The position numbers and the translations under genes were made by a program. 64,000 nucleotides of DNA, taken from assembly GCF_024437735.1 (NCBI RefSeq), contig NZ_JANFQO010000021.1, forward strand, positions 1 through 64,000. Reading direction: 5' to 3'. Below the pieces are notes generated by a model. It worked only from the letters and a program-made list of their open reading frames with translations, ran no database searches and was not told where the DNA came from. This DNA comes from Tahibacter harae. GTDB taxonomy: Bacteria > Pseudomonadota > Gammaproteobacteria > Xanthomonadales > Rhodanobacteraceae. Shown here in pieces: positions 40,088 through 47,887 of this stretch (the first letter of the stretch is position 1; the number at the start of each line of letters is the position of its first letter).

Positions 40088-40361
40088 GCAATACGCACTC
40101 GTTGCGGCATCCGTCAGTTGCAGGGGCCGTCTGTTGCAACCTCCGTTTGCCGCAACACCCATTCGCTGTGGCGTCCGTTCGTTGCAGCGTCCGTCGGTTG
40201 TACAACCTCCGTTTGCCGCAACGTTCATTCGCTGTGGCATCCGTTCGTTGCAACGTCCGTCTCATGCAACATCCATTCGCCACGCCACTCGTTCATTGCA
40301 ACGTGCGGGCTGCGCGATGTCCATTCGCTGCCGCGTCCTTTCGCGCCAGCATCCGCTTCGA
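40088..40361. repeat. Degenerate 16-bp tandem repeat array, about 17 units
   Basis: Units read GCAACGTCCGTTCGTT by consensus and run without spacers; all are 16 bases except unit 8 (18 bases, 40200-40217). A higher-order period of four units is visible: 40136-40199 and 40200-40265 are close copies. Unit junctions form CGTTGCAACG (exact at 40246-40255) and units contain AACG-tc-CGTT. The array is about 56% GC in a 70% GC setting. Several frames stay open through it but none has a ribosome site, so it is treated as non-coding. Confidence 0.9.
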
Positions 40362-40395
40362 CAGGCCAACGCCGGCGCAGGCATCGGCCGGTCGA

Positions 40396-43224
40396 TCAAT
40401 GCACCTGCGCCAGCACCGCGTCCACCGCGCGGGCGAAGCGGCCCTGCCATTCCGCGGCGTCGGACTTGGGCAGGGGGCCGAGTTCCACCCAGCGCTGCAG
40501 CAGTGCCAGCAGTTCTTCGCGGGGCGAGGTATTCGCGTTGCCGCTGAGGCGGCGGGACAGGCGGGTCACTTGCAGATCCATGCGGCGCGCCTTGTCGGCG
40601 GCGGGGCTTTCCACCGCGCCCAGGAATTCCAGCGTGACCAGCAGTTCGCGCCGCGCGTCGTCGCTGCCGGCGGTTTCGCCGTTCGCGGACGGGTTTGCGC
40701 GCGCCGCGCCGGTGGCACCATCGGCAGCGGCGGTATTGTCCGCGTCGCCGGCAGCGTCGGCTCCGCTAGCGGCGCCGCTGGCGTCGCCTGTTGCACTGGC
40801 GTTGACGCCGCTGCTACCCGCCGCCGCCTTGAAGCGTTGCTGCAGCGCCTGTGCCAGCGGCGTGTTGGCGCCGTCCGCCGGCCACTCCTGGCTGGCGGCG
40901 GCTGCGCCGATGCGGCCCAGTTCCACGCTTTCGCACAGCGCCAGGCGCGCCAGCGCATCGCGGAACACGGCTTCGCGGCGCTGGCGCTGGACATCTTTCT
41001 GCACCGCGTCCAGGGCCTCCAGCTGCTGCTGCCAGCGGCGCTGCTGTTCGCGGTCGCGCACGTCCAGGCCGGACCAGCGCTGCTCCAGTTCGCGCCGCTG
41101 CGCCGGCTGGTTTTCCGCCGGCAGCTGCGCGGCCTGGGCCAGCTCGCCGAGCAGGGCTTCGGCCTGGGCGCGTGCGGCGGTCTCGGCTTCCTCGCGCTCG
41201 CGGCGGGCGCCGTCGAGGCGGGCGAAGATCGCGTCGCAATGGCCGCGGAATTCCTTCCACTGTGCCTCGTCGGTGCGGCGGCGCCCGTTGCCGGCGGCCT
41301 TCCAGCGCGTTTGCAGGTCGCGCACCTCGCGCGCGGCGGCCGCGGCATCGGCGGCACCCGCCAGGCGTTCGGCTTCGGCGATCAGGCGGCGCTTGGCTGC
41401 TTCGACGCCGGCGGCCTGTTCGTCCAGGCGCGCGTCGATGCGTGCCAGCACGTCCTTGAGCCGCTGCGCCAGCGCCTTGCGCTCGCGCGGATCCACGCCG
41501 TCCAGCGCGCGCAGCGCCTCGGCGATTTCGCGGCGCTGTTTGGCCAGGGCGCCGATGTCGCTGCCCGCCGTGGCTTCGGCGCCGGTCGCGCTTTCCACGG
41601 CGACGAGCAGGGTCTCGATTTCCTGCTGGTTGGATTTGCGCAATTCATCGCGCTTGCTGAAATAGCCCTGCGCCGGTTTCAGCGCCTGTGCGCACAGGGC
41701 CTGGAAACGGCGGCCCAGGCCCTGGCTGCCGCGGGCGTCGCGGTCGGCTTCCTGGGCTTCCAGCTGCTGCCACTCGGCGCGGGCTTCGCGCACGCGCGTG
41801 GCCACGGCGTCGGGATGCAGACCCTGGCCGGGCAGGGCTTCGATCGCTTCGCACAGCTGCTTGCGCCGCTCGTTGTTGGACCAGCGCTGCCAGCGCTTGA
41901 GTTCGGCCAGGCGCGCTTCGGCGTTGGCCAGGCGCTTGTCGTGGCGGGCGATGGCCGGCAGGCCTTCGAGCAGGTTGGTGATGCGCGCATGCGTGGCCAC
42001 GGCCTGGGCTAGGTCGCCGGCTTCCAGCTCGCTTTCCAGCGCGATGACCAGCGCGTCCAGATCGCGGCGCAGGGCCTGGTGCTGTTCGCGCTGTTTTTCC
42101 TTGTCGGCCTGGGCGCGTTCCAGCGCGGCCTCGAAACGCGCCTGGGCGGCCAGGGCTTCCAGATTGGGCTCGCTGCGCTCGGGTTCGGGTGCGGGTGCGG
42201 CTTCCGCGGCGGCGGCCTGTTCGGCCGCCCGGGCGGCGAGCACGGCGCGCAGGGCCAGTTTCTGCGTCAGTTGCACCAGCAGGACTTCCACCGGCTCGCG
42301 CTCGGGCAGTTCCAGGCGGTTGGCGGCCAGCTCGGTGCGCACGGCGGCGACGGTGGCCTCCAGTTCGGCGGTGTCGCTGTCCGGTCCGGCCAGGCTGCGT
42401 TCCAGGCGCGCGCGCGCGGCGCGCAGGCGGCTGCGTTCCTGCGCGGCCTCGTCGGTGTCCATGCGCAGGAAATTGCGCGTGGATTCGAAGCGTTCGGCGA
42501 ATTGCCGCGGCGCCTTGCCGGCCAGCGTGGCCCAGGCCTGGTCCAGCGCGGCCAGTTCCTCGGCGCGTTCGCTGCGCGGGCGCTGCAGCAGCGCATCCAC
42601 GCGCTCGCACAGCTGGCGCGCGCGCGCTTCGATCGCGGCGCTGTCGCCGGCGGCGATGCGGCCGGCTTCGGCGCGTTCGCGCGCGAGGCGGCTGACGATC
42701 TTGTCGGTCTTGCGCGTGCGCTCGGCGATGCGGGTCAGCGCGTCCAGGTCGTTGATGCGCGACAGCGCGACCAGGCGCAGCTTGGGATCGGCGTCGTTGA
42801 CCGCGACATCGGCCAGCAGGCTGGGGCGCGTGGCGCGTTCCAGCGCCGCGCTGCGCAGGGCCGGATCGCTGGCCTGGCCGACCAGGCGTTCGATTTCCTC
42901 GCCGGACAAGGTATCCAGCTCGGCGATGCGCCGCTCCAGCGGCGGCAGATCGGCGCTGTTGCCGCTGAGCATGGCCAGGTAGGCCGCGCGCGCGACGCTG
43001 CGCAGATTGCTGTCGGCGTCGCCGGTGGAGCGTTCGCGCCAGGCTTCGTACTGGTTGAGCCGGCGCAGCGCGGCCAGGCGCACGCCGGCGTCGGCGTCGT
43101 TGCGCGCAATCGTGGGCAGGGCGGCGATCAGCTCGGCGTCGCTGAGTTCGGCCACGGCGCCGCGGCGCGTCGCCACATCCTTGCTTTGCCAACGCGGTTT
43201 GAACAGGAAGCGGGCAAGTTTCAT
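40396..43224 (-). CDS. Large coiled-coil DUF349 protein
   Basis: 942 residues, no signal peptide or membrane helix. The N-terminal part (about 1-170) has HEAT-like repeats (AELSDAELIAALPTIARNDADAGVRLAALRRL). The rest is almost wholly charged helix/coiled coil with several DUF349 modules (e.g. WKEFRGHCDAIFARLDGARREREE and the RWSGLDVRDREQQRRWQQQLEALDAV region). An Ala/Gly/Ser/Thr linker lies near residues 805-865. The family has no established function; a scaffold or nucleic-acid role is guesswork. It lies downstream of and possibly co-transcribed with the TraB-family gene (73-base gap). Confidence 0.85.
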   Translation of the reverse strand: MKLARFLFKPRWQSKDVATRRGAVAELSDAELIAALPTIARNDADAGVRLAALRRLNQYEAWRERSTGDADSNLRSVARAAYLAMLSGNSADLPPLERRIAELDTLSGEEIERLVGQASDPALRSAALERATRPSLLADVAVNDADPKLRLVALSRINDLDALTRIAERTRKTDKIVSRLARERAEAGRIAAGDSAAIEARARQLCERVDALLQRPRSERAEELAALDQAWATLAGKAPRQFAERFESTRNFLRMDTDEAAQERSRLRAARARLERSLAGPDSDTAELEATVAAVRTELAANRLELPEREPVEVLLVQLTQKLALRAVLAARAAEQAAAAEAAPAPEPERSEPNLEALAAQARFEAALERAQADKEKQREQHQALRRDLDALVIALESELEAGDLAQAVATHARITNLLEGLPAIARHDKRLANAEARLAELKRWQRWSNNERRKQLCEAIEALPGQGLHPDAVATRVREARAEWQQLEAQEADRDARGSQGLGRRFQALCAQALKPAQGYFSKRDELRKSNQQEIETLLVAVESATGAEATAGSDIGALAKQRREIAEALRALDGVDPRERKALAQRLKDVLARIDARLDEQAAGVEAAKRRLIAEAERLAGAADAAAAAREVRDLQTRWKAAGNGRRRTDEAQWKEFRGHCDAIFARLDGARREREEAETAARAQAEALLGELAQAAQLPAENQPAQRRELEQRWSGLDVRDREQQRRWQQQLEALDAVQKDVQRQRREAVFRDALARLALCESVELGRIGAAAASQEWPADGANTPLAQALQQRFKAAAGSSGVNASATGDASGAASGADAAGDADNTAAADGATGAARANPSANGETAGSDDARRELLVTLEFLGAVESPAADKARRMDLQVTRLSRRLSGNANTSPREELLALLQRWVELGPLPKSDAAEWQGRFARAVDAVLAQVH

Positions 43225-43297
43225 TGCGTTGCGAACCTCGCAATTGCATCGAGGAGCCGCGCCGGCAGCACGCCGCGCGGCGGTGAGGAAGGGGAGT

Positions 43298-44530
43298 TCA
43301 GGCCAGGCTCTTGAGGATACGGAAACCCGCCAGCCAGACGCCGATCATGCCGCCGAAATTGGTCAGCAGGAAAACCAGCAGCGTGCGCGAAATGCGGTTC
43401 TTCCACCAGCCGGTCCAAACGCTGACATCGTGGCGCAGGCTGTCGAAGTCGGCCACGCGCGGTTTGCGCAGCCACACTTCCACGCCGGCGCTGGCCACGC
43501 CCGGCGGTATGCCCGGACGGAACGGTTTCAGCGGCGCGACGATGGCCGCCGCCAGCACCGACAGCGGATGGCCGCCGCCGAGCAGGGCGCCCAGGCCGGC
43601 CAGGCCGCCGGTGAACAGGATCCAGTCGCGCAGCGCGCCGGCGCCCAGGCCGGCATCGCGCTTGAACAGCAGGCCTATGGCCACCGCGATCGCGACGAAC
43701 ATGCCCAGCGCCAGCCACTTCGGCCAGCGCGAGCCCGGCGGCACCACATCGAGCGTGGCGCGCAGCGGCACCGGCGGCTGCTTCTGTTCGGTGAGTTCGC
43801 GCTCCAGACCGGCCAGATGCCCGGCGCCGACCACGGCCAGCACGCGCCTGACCGGCGTCTTGACCTGTTCCTCGCGCAGGCGCGCGGCCATGTAGGCGTC
43901 GCGCTCGGCGATCAGGCTGCGGTACAGCGGCTCGGATTCGCGCGCGAACTCGGAGAACGCGCTTTCCAGCATGTCACCGCGCTTGAGCTTTTCTATGTCC
44001 TGCTCGCCGATCTCGTCGCTGGACAGCACGCTGGCGCCCAGGCCGCTGATGATGCCCATGCGGTCCCAGAAGCCGACACTGCGGTAAGCGCGCTTGAGCG
44101 TGACGCCGATGTCGCGGTCGATCAGCCAGACCGGGATGGCGCGCGCCTCGGCCGCCTCGAACGCGGCCTTGAGTTCGGCGCCGGCCTCGATGCCGTACTG
44201 CTCGGCCAGGCGGCGCTGGAACGCCGACAGCGCCAGGTTGGCCGCGACCAGGCCGGCCTTGCCCTGGCGTATCACCTGGAACAAATCCATTTTGCGCAGG
44301 AGTTCCGGATCGCGCATGGAGGCGTGGCGGTTGGTGTCCAGCTCCACCGCGATGGCGTCGAACGGCTCGCGCTCGATCAGCGCCTGCACCGCCGCGACGC
44401 TGGCGCGGGAAACGTGGGCGGTGCCCAGCAGCACGAATTCGGTATCGCCCAGGGTGACACGGCGGATGGGCTGGTCCTGCAGCGGATCGGGCGGGCCGAA
44501 TTCTTCCGCACGGTGTTGTTCAGTGGTCAT
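43298..44530 (-). CDS. TraB/PrgY-family membrane protein
   Basis: 410 residues. The N-terminal TraB domain (about 25-260) has LLGTAHVSRASVAAVQALI, AVELDTNRH, and the conserved VVGAGHLAGL, residues of the predicted metal-dependent hydrolase site. The C-terminal part (about 285-410) has three or four membrane helices. Founding members reduce peptide pheromone activity; the role in Proteobacteria is unknown. It starts 9 bases past the aguB stop, so it is probably co-transcribed with aguAB, with no evident functional link. Confidence 0.88.
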   Translation of the reverse strand: MTTEQHRAEEFGPPDPLQDQPIRRVTLGDTEFVLLGTAHVSRASVAAVQALIEREPFDAIAVELDTNRHASMRDPELLRKMDLFQVIRQGKAGLVAANLALSAFQRRLAEQYGIEAGAELKAAFEAAEARAIPVWLIDRDIGVTLKRAYRSVGFWDRMGIISGLGASVLSSDEIGEQDIEKLKRGDMLESAFSEFARESEPLYRSLIAERDAYMAARLREEQVKTPVRRVLAVVGAGHLAGLERELTEQKQPPVPLRATLDVVPPGSRWPKWLALGMFVAIAVAIGLLFKRDAGLGAGALRDWILFTGGLAGLGALLGGGHPLSVLAAAIVAPLKPFRPGIPPGVASAGVEVWLRKPRVADFDSLRHDVSVWTGWWKNRISRTLLVFLLTNFGGMIGVWLAGFRILKSLA

Positions 44531-44539
44531 GTAGTGGGT

Positions 44540-45427
44540 TCAGTCGCGGAAGCGGCGCAGCAGGTCGTCGTAGGCATCAATGCGGCGGTCGCGCAGGAAG
44601 GGCCAGATGCGGCGCACGTTCTCGCTGCGCCTGAGGTCGATGTCGGCCAGCAGCAGCTCGCGCGCCTCGGTGCCGGCCTGGGCCAGGAATTCGCCCTGCG
44701 GTCCGGCGACGAAGCTGGTGCCCCAGAACTGCAGGCCGCGGCCGCCGTCGGGCGCGGCCTCGAAGCCGGTGCGGTTGCAGGCCAGCAGGGGCAGGCCGTT
44801 GGCGACGGCATGGCCGCGCTGCACCGTGACCCAGGCATCGCGCTGGCGCTGCTTCTCGGCGTCCTCGTCGGTCGGGTCCCAGCCGATCGCGGTGGGGTAG
44901 AGCAGCAGTTCCGCGCCGGCCAGCGCCATCAGGCGCGCGGCTTCCGGATACCACTGGTCCCAGCACACCAGCACGCCGAGCTTGCCCACCGAGGTCTGCA
45001 CCGGTTCAAAGCCCAGATCGCCCGGGGTGAAATAGAACTTCTCGTAGAAGGCTGGATCGTCCGGAATGTGCATCTTGCGATAGCGGCCGGCGATGGCGCG
45101 CGAACGGTCGAAGACCACCGCGGTGTTGTGGTACAGGCCGGCGGCGCGGCGCTCGAACAGCGAGGCCACCACCACCAGCTTCAGTTCCTCGGCCAGCGCG
45201 CCGATGCGCTCGGTGCTGGGGCCGGGAATGGTCTCGGCGCGGTCGAATTCGCCCACGCTCTCGTGCTGGCAGAAATATGGGCCGTTGTGCAGTTCCTGCA
45301 GCAGCACCAGCTGCGCGCCGGCGGCGGCGGCTTCGCGCAGGCCGGCCTCGATGGCATCCAGATTGGCGGCGACGCTGCCGCGGTCGGTTTCCTGCAGCAG
45401 TGCCACGCGCAGATTGTTCGGTTTCAT
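44540..45427 (-). CDS. aguB: N-carbamoylputrescine amidase
   Basis: 295 residues from the ATG at 45427 (MKPNNLRVALLQ), which overlaps the aguA stop by ATGA. The nitrilase-fold triad is visible: Glu45 (LLQELHNGPYF), Lys118 (YRKMHIPDD) and Cys155 (VLVCWDQWYPE). The HNGPYFCQ and DDPAFYEKFYFTPGD segments are typical of N-carbamoylputrescine amidases. It hydrolyses N-carbamoylputrescine to putrescine, CO2 and ammonia. Coupling to aguA fits the agmatine-to-putrescine route. Confidence 0.95.
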   Translation of the reverse strand: MKPNNLRVALLQETDRGSVAANLDAIEAGLREAAAAGAQLVLLQELHNGPYFCQHESVGEFDRAETIPGPSTERIGALAEELKLVVVASLFERRAAGLYHNTAVVFDRSRAIAGRYRKMHIPDDPAFYEKFYFTPGDLGFEPVQTSVGKLGVLVCWDQWYPEAARLMALAGAELLLYPTAIGWDPTDEDAEKQRQRDAWVTVQRGHAVANGLPLLACNRTGFEAAPDGGRGLQFWGTSFVAGPQGEFLAQAGTEARELLLADIDLRRSENVRRIWPFLRDRRIDAYDDLLRRFRD

Positions 45428-46461
45428 GCGACCACTCCTCGCGGCAGCTGCATGGTGACGCAGTGCAGGCTGCCGTTCTGCCAGATCAGGGGACGGCACG
45501 GCACGGCGACGATCTCGCGGCCCGGATGGGCCAGGCCGATCACGCGCGCCGCTTCCGCATCGGCGGCATCGCCATAGGCCGGAATCAGCACCGCGCCGTT
45601 GACGATGAGGTAATTCGCGTACGAGGCCGCCAGGCGGCGCTCGCCGTCGCGTATGGGTTGGGGCCAGGGCAGCGGAAACAAGCGGTAGGGCCTGCCGTCG
45701 GCGGTGCGCAGCGCGGCCAGTTCCTGCGCCATGGCGGCGAGTTCGGCGTGATGCGGGTCGGAGGCGTCGTCGCAGGCCTGATAGACGATGGCGTCGTCCG
45801 GTGCGAAGCGCGCCAGGGTGTCGATGTGGGCATCGGTGTCATCGCCTTCGAGGTAGCCGTGGTCCAGCCACAGCACGCGGCGGGCTTCCAGGCTGTCGAT
45901 CAGCTTCTTGTCCATCTCCGCGCGGCTGAGCTGCGGATGGCGCTGATGCAGGCATTTCCAGGTGGTGAGGATGGTGCCGGCACCGTCGGATTCGATGCCG
46001 CCGCCTTCCAGCGCCCAGTCCACGCGGCGGTGCGCCGCCGGCACGAACAGGCCGCGCTGGATCAGGCCCTGCACCAGCAGATCGTCGCGGCTGGCCTCGA
46101 ACTTGCCGCCCCAGCCGGTGAAGCGGAAGTCGGTGAGCTGGAACTGCTTGCGGTCGGCCAGGGTGATGGGACCGGAGTCGCGCAGCCAGGTGTCGTCGTA
46201 TTCGATTTCGATGAAGCGCACGCGGCCCAGGTTCGCCTGCGCGGTCTTGAGCAGGGTTTCCGCGTGTTCACGCACCGCGGCCGAGGCGACGCAGACGATG
46301 GCGTTCTCGAAACGGGTGATGGCGCCGACCAGGGCGACGTAGGTCTGCTCGACCTGATCCAGGCGCTCGGCCCAGTCGGTGTCCGCATGCGGCCAGGCCA
46401 GCAATACGGCGGACTGCGCCTCCCATTCGGCGGGCAGGCGCAAGGCATTGGTCGTCACCAC
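45424..46461 (-). CDS. aguA: Agmatine deiminase
   Basis: 345 residues. Pentein-fold motifs are present: EYDDTWLRDSGP, ALEGGGIESDG, DTDAHIDTLARF, and the nucleophilic Cys334 in GSLHCVTMQLPRG. It converts agmatine to N-carbamoylputrescine and ammonia. First gene of the aguA-aguB pair. The likely source of agmatine is the decarboxylase at 6207-8507, far away but in this window. Confidence 0.95.
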   Translation of the reverse strand: MVTTNALRLPAEWEAQSAVLLAWPHADTDWAERLDQVEQTYVALVGAITRFENAIVCVASAAVREHAETLLKTAQANLGRVRFIEIEYDDTWLRDSGPITLADRKQFQLTDFRFTGWGGKFEASRDDLLVQGLIQRGLFVPAAHRRVDWALEGGGIESDGAGTILTTWKCLHQRHPQLSRAEMDKKLIDSLEARRVLWLDHGYLEGDDTDAHIDTLARFAPDDAIVYQACDDASDPHHAELAAMAQELAALRTADGRPYRLFPLPWPQPIRDGERRLAASYANYLIVNGAVLIPAYGDAADAEAARVIGLAHPGREIVAVPCRPLIWQNGSLHCVTMQLPRGVVA

Positions 46462-46552
46462 GGCATTCCTCTGAATAGGGCAGGGCGCGCGGCGGGCTGC
46501 GGACCTGCGCCGGCGCGGAATCGCGCAGCATAGCGGAGCGCAAAGCCACTAC

Positions 46553-46577
46553 CAAGCCCTTGAGTGACAAGGGCTTG
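46553..46577. terminator. 10-bp perfect hairpin between the small secreted-protein gene and aguA
   Basis: CAAGCCCTTG (46553-46562) and CAAGGGCTTG (46568-46577) pair perfectly around a 5-base loop. On minus it lies 57 bases past the 46634 stop and about 90 bases upstream of aguA. No T-tract follows, so it may be an intrinsic stop for the upstream gene or a leader structure of aguA. Confidence 0.5.
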
Positions 46578-46633
46578 CGCTCAGGCGGCCGGAGTGCGGC
46601 GGCGGCGGCCGGACGGGCCGGCCGCGGCGGGGT

Positions 46634-46969
46634 TCAGCGCACCGGCTTGGGGCCGATCTCGTTCGCGTCGGCGCGCTTGGCCACCGCGTCGATCACGTGG
46701 GTTTTCTCGAAATAGACAATGAAATTGTCGTATTCCCAGCGGTTGATCACCGGATGCTGCGGGCGGTTGCCGCCGCGCGGATCCAGCTTGGCGCGGGGTT
46801 CGCCGAAGCGGCTTTCGACCTGGGCCATGGACATGCCGCGGCTGGGCAGGTTCATGCCGGCTTCTTTCTGGGTGCGCTGCATGAGCAAGGTATCGGCCGT
46901 CGCTGCGGGCGCGGCGGCGAACATGGCCAGACCCAGGGCGGCGAGCAGCGGGAACAGGCGGTTGGACAT
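46634..46969 (-). CDS. Small secreted protein of unknown function
   Basis: 111 residues. Signal peptide about 1-25 (LFPLLAALGLAMFAAAPAATA). The mature part (PSRGMSMAQVESRFGEPRAKLDPRG, then INRWEYDNFIVYFEKTHVIDAV) has the pattern of small SmpA/OmlA-like modules, where 'GMSxxxVxxxFGEP' leads into a strand with Trp-x-Tyr. The likeness is weak and the protein lacks a lipobox. Start ATG 46969 has AGGAGAATTCCC upstream. Function unknown. Confidence 0.75.
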   Translation of the reverse strand: MSNRLFPLLAALGLAMFAAAPAATADTLLMQRTQKEAGMNLPSRGMSMAQVESRFGEPRAKLDPRGGNRPQHPVINRWEYDNFIVYFEKTHVIDAVAKRADANEIGPKPVR

Positions 46970-47077
46970 GGGAATTCTCCTCGGCCTTCAGGGGCCAGAT
47001 GCGGCAACCCGCGTTTTAACAGAAGGTTGCGCGAACTTCCATGAAGCGGTCTCCGCTTTGGTTCAGGTCGGCAAGCT

Positions 47078-47094
47078 GGGATTCGGGAGTGGGG
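47078..47094. repeat. Dispersed repeat CCCACTCCCGAATCCC, copy 2 (inverted)
   Basis: The complement of the element at 8671-8687, sharing 16 identical bases. A second GGGGATTCGGG follows at once, so the element is partly duplicated here. Confidence 0.55.
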
Positions 47095-47211
47095 ATTCGG
47101 GCTCGGGCTGGCGGCGCTGGAGTTTCTGGAAGGAGGGCGGCTGCCTGGCGTCGAACCCGGAAAACGAAAGGCTGCCGCTGAGCCATTGACGCAGACAAGC
47201 ACGCGGCTATC

Positions 47212-47524
47212 AGGCCCGGAAGACAAGGCGCCGCAACAAGGCGGTGGCTGAGTCGAAGAAAGCAAAGCATACAGAGCTGGACAGGCCGGCGACCTGAGTG
47301 CGGAAACGCAAAAGGACGCGCAAGGCGGCGACTGGGCTCAGAAAAGCAAAGGGCCGCACAAGGCGGCGGCTGGACCCAGAAAAGCTAAAGGGCCGCACAA
47401 GGCGGCGGCTGGAACCAGAAAAGCAAAGGGCCGCACAAGGCGGCGGCTGGAACCAGAAAAGCAAAGGGCCGCACAAGGCGCGGCTGGAACCAGAAAAGCA
47501 AAGGGCCGCACAAGGCGGCCCTTT
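47212..47524. repeat. 38-bp tandem repeat array, about eight units
   Basis: Nearly identical units lie at about 47336-47524, with more diverged units back to about 47212. Unit lengths in the good part are 38, 39, 38 and 37 bases, then a final partial unit. Each contains AGAAAAGCAAAGGGCCGC followed by ACAAGGCGGC. Read on minus, each unit is a GCCGC-cttgt-GCGGC stem followed by CCTTTGCTTTTC, a copy of the rpmJ terminator. Confidence 0.88.
47493..47524 (-). terminator. Rho-independent terminator of rpmJ
   Basis: On minus, AAAGGGCCGC (47524-47515) pairs with GCGGCCCTTT (47509-47500) around CTTGT and is followed by GCTTTTC. It lies 27 bases past the rpmJ stop. Incomplete copies repeat downstream in the 38-bp array. 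Confidence 0.85.
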
Positions 47525-47551
47525 CAGCAGCATACGGCGATTGCCGTGATC

Positions 47552-47677
47552 TCAGCGCTGGCGCGCCTTGAAGCGCGGGTTGCTCTTGCAGATCACGAAA
47601 ACCTTGCCGCGGCGGCGCACGACTTTGCAGTCGCGGTGGCGCTGCTTCGCGGACTTCAGCGAATTCAACACTTTCAT
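47552..47677 (-). CDS. rpmJ: Ribosomal protein L36, zinc-free type
   Basis: 41 residues from ATG 47677; upstream in-frame extension is not supported, since [20 protein letters not shown] is the standard start and GAGGAGCTATCCC precedes it. The family core [25 protein letters not shown] is present. Only two cysteines (17 and 30) remain: the CxxC pair and the His of zinc-binding L36 are missing, so this is the C-minus (YkgO-like) form that does not need zinc. A component of the 50S subunit. Single gene, divergent from the DUF2239 gene, with its own terminator. Confidence 0.95.
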   Translation of the reverse strand: MKVLNSLKSAKQRHRDCKVVRRRGKVFVICKSNPRFKARQR

Positions 47678-47793
47678 GGGATAGCTCCTCGAAACAGCTT
47701 GCACAAAGACGCGCGAGGATAGCAGGCGCGGCACGGCAATGCAAAGCCCCGGGGCGGCGGGCGTGGAGCGGCCGGCAATGATCGGCAGGTGCA

Positions 47794-47858
47794 TGACAGT
47801 TGTCACGCAGAATTATTTACCCGGGTAATATTGACGACGTAAATATCACCCGGGTAAA
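47794..47858 (+). promoter_or_regulatory. Promoter with two ACCCGGGT palindromes upstream of the DUF2239 gene
   Basis: The palindrome TTACCCGGGTAA (47817-47828) and a second copy, ACCCGGGTAAA (47848-47858), have centres 29 bases apart. Between and into them fit a -35 TTGACG (47830-47835) and -10 TAAATT (18-base spacing), so one palindrome is upstream of -35 and the other covers -10. A further dyad TGACA-gt-TGTCA lies at 47794-47805. The layout is typical of a TetR- or MarR-type repressor; which one is unknown. Confidence 0.65.
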
Positions 47859-47887
47859 TTGTGGCCACTGGAACGACAGGAGCACGC

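Larger units (their letters stand above)
39824..40395. other. Convergent intergenic region with palindrome and tandem-repeat array
   Basis: 572 bases between the ends of pgm and the DUF349 gene. It holds a 17-bp-stem palindrome (40020-40062) and then a 16-bp tandem array filling 40088-40361. The first 195 bases show no gene or site I recognise. Confidence 0.7.
46970..47551. other. Repeat-rich intergenic region before rpmJ's stop
   Basis: 582 bases. It holds copy 2 of the CCCACTCCCGAATCCC repeat (47078-47094), about 110 plain bases, and then the 38-bp tandem array running into the rpmJ terminator. Open frames across the array on both strands are repeat translation, not genes. Confidence 0.7.

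Noticed and set aside
40088-40361. Possible CRISPR array
   Set aside because: Units are contiguous 16-mers with no unique spacers, and no cas genes are present.
40046-41665. Plus-strand open frame through the 16-bp array into the DUF349 gene
   Set aside because: No start signal; sequence is repeat translation followed by antisense of DUF349. Several frames are open across the array because its unit lacks stop codons.
47210-47549. Short open frames on both strands across the 38-bp array
   Set aside because: Both are translations of the tandem unit and lack ribosome sites; the unit is explained by terminator copies.
47678-47806. N-terminal extension of rpmJ to an upstream start
   Set aside because: L36 begins at [11 protein letters not shown] with a good ribosome site; the extension has no family match.
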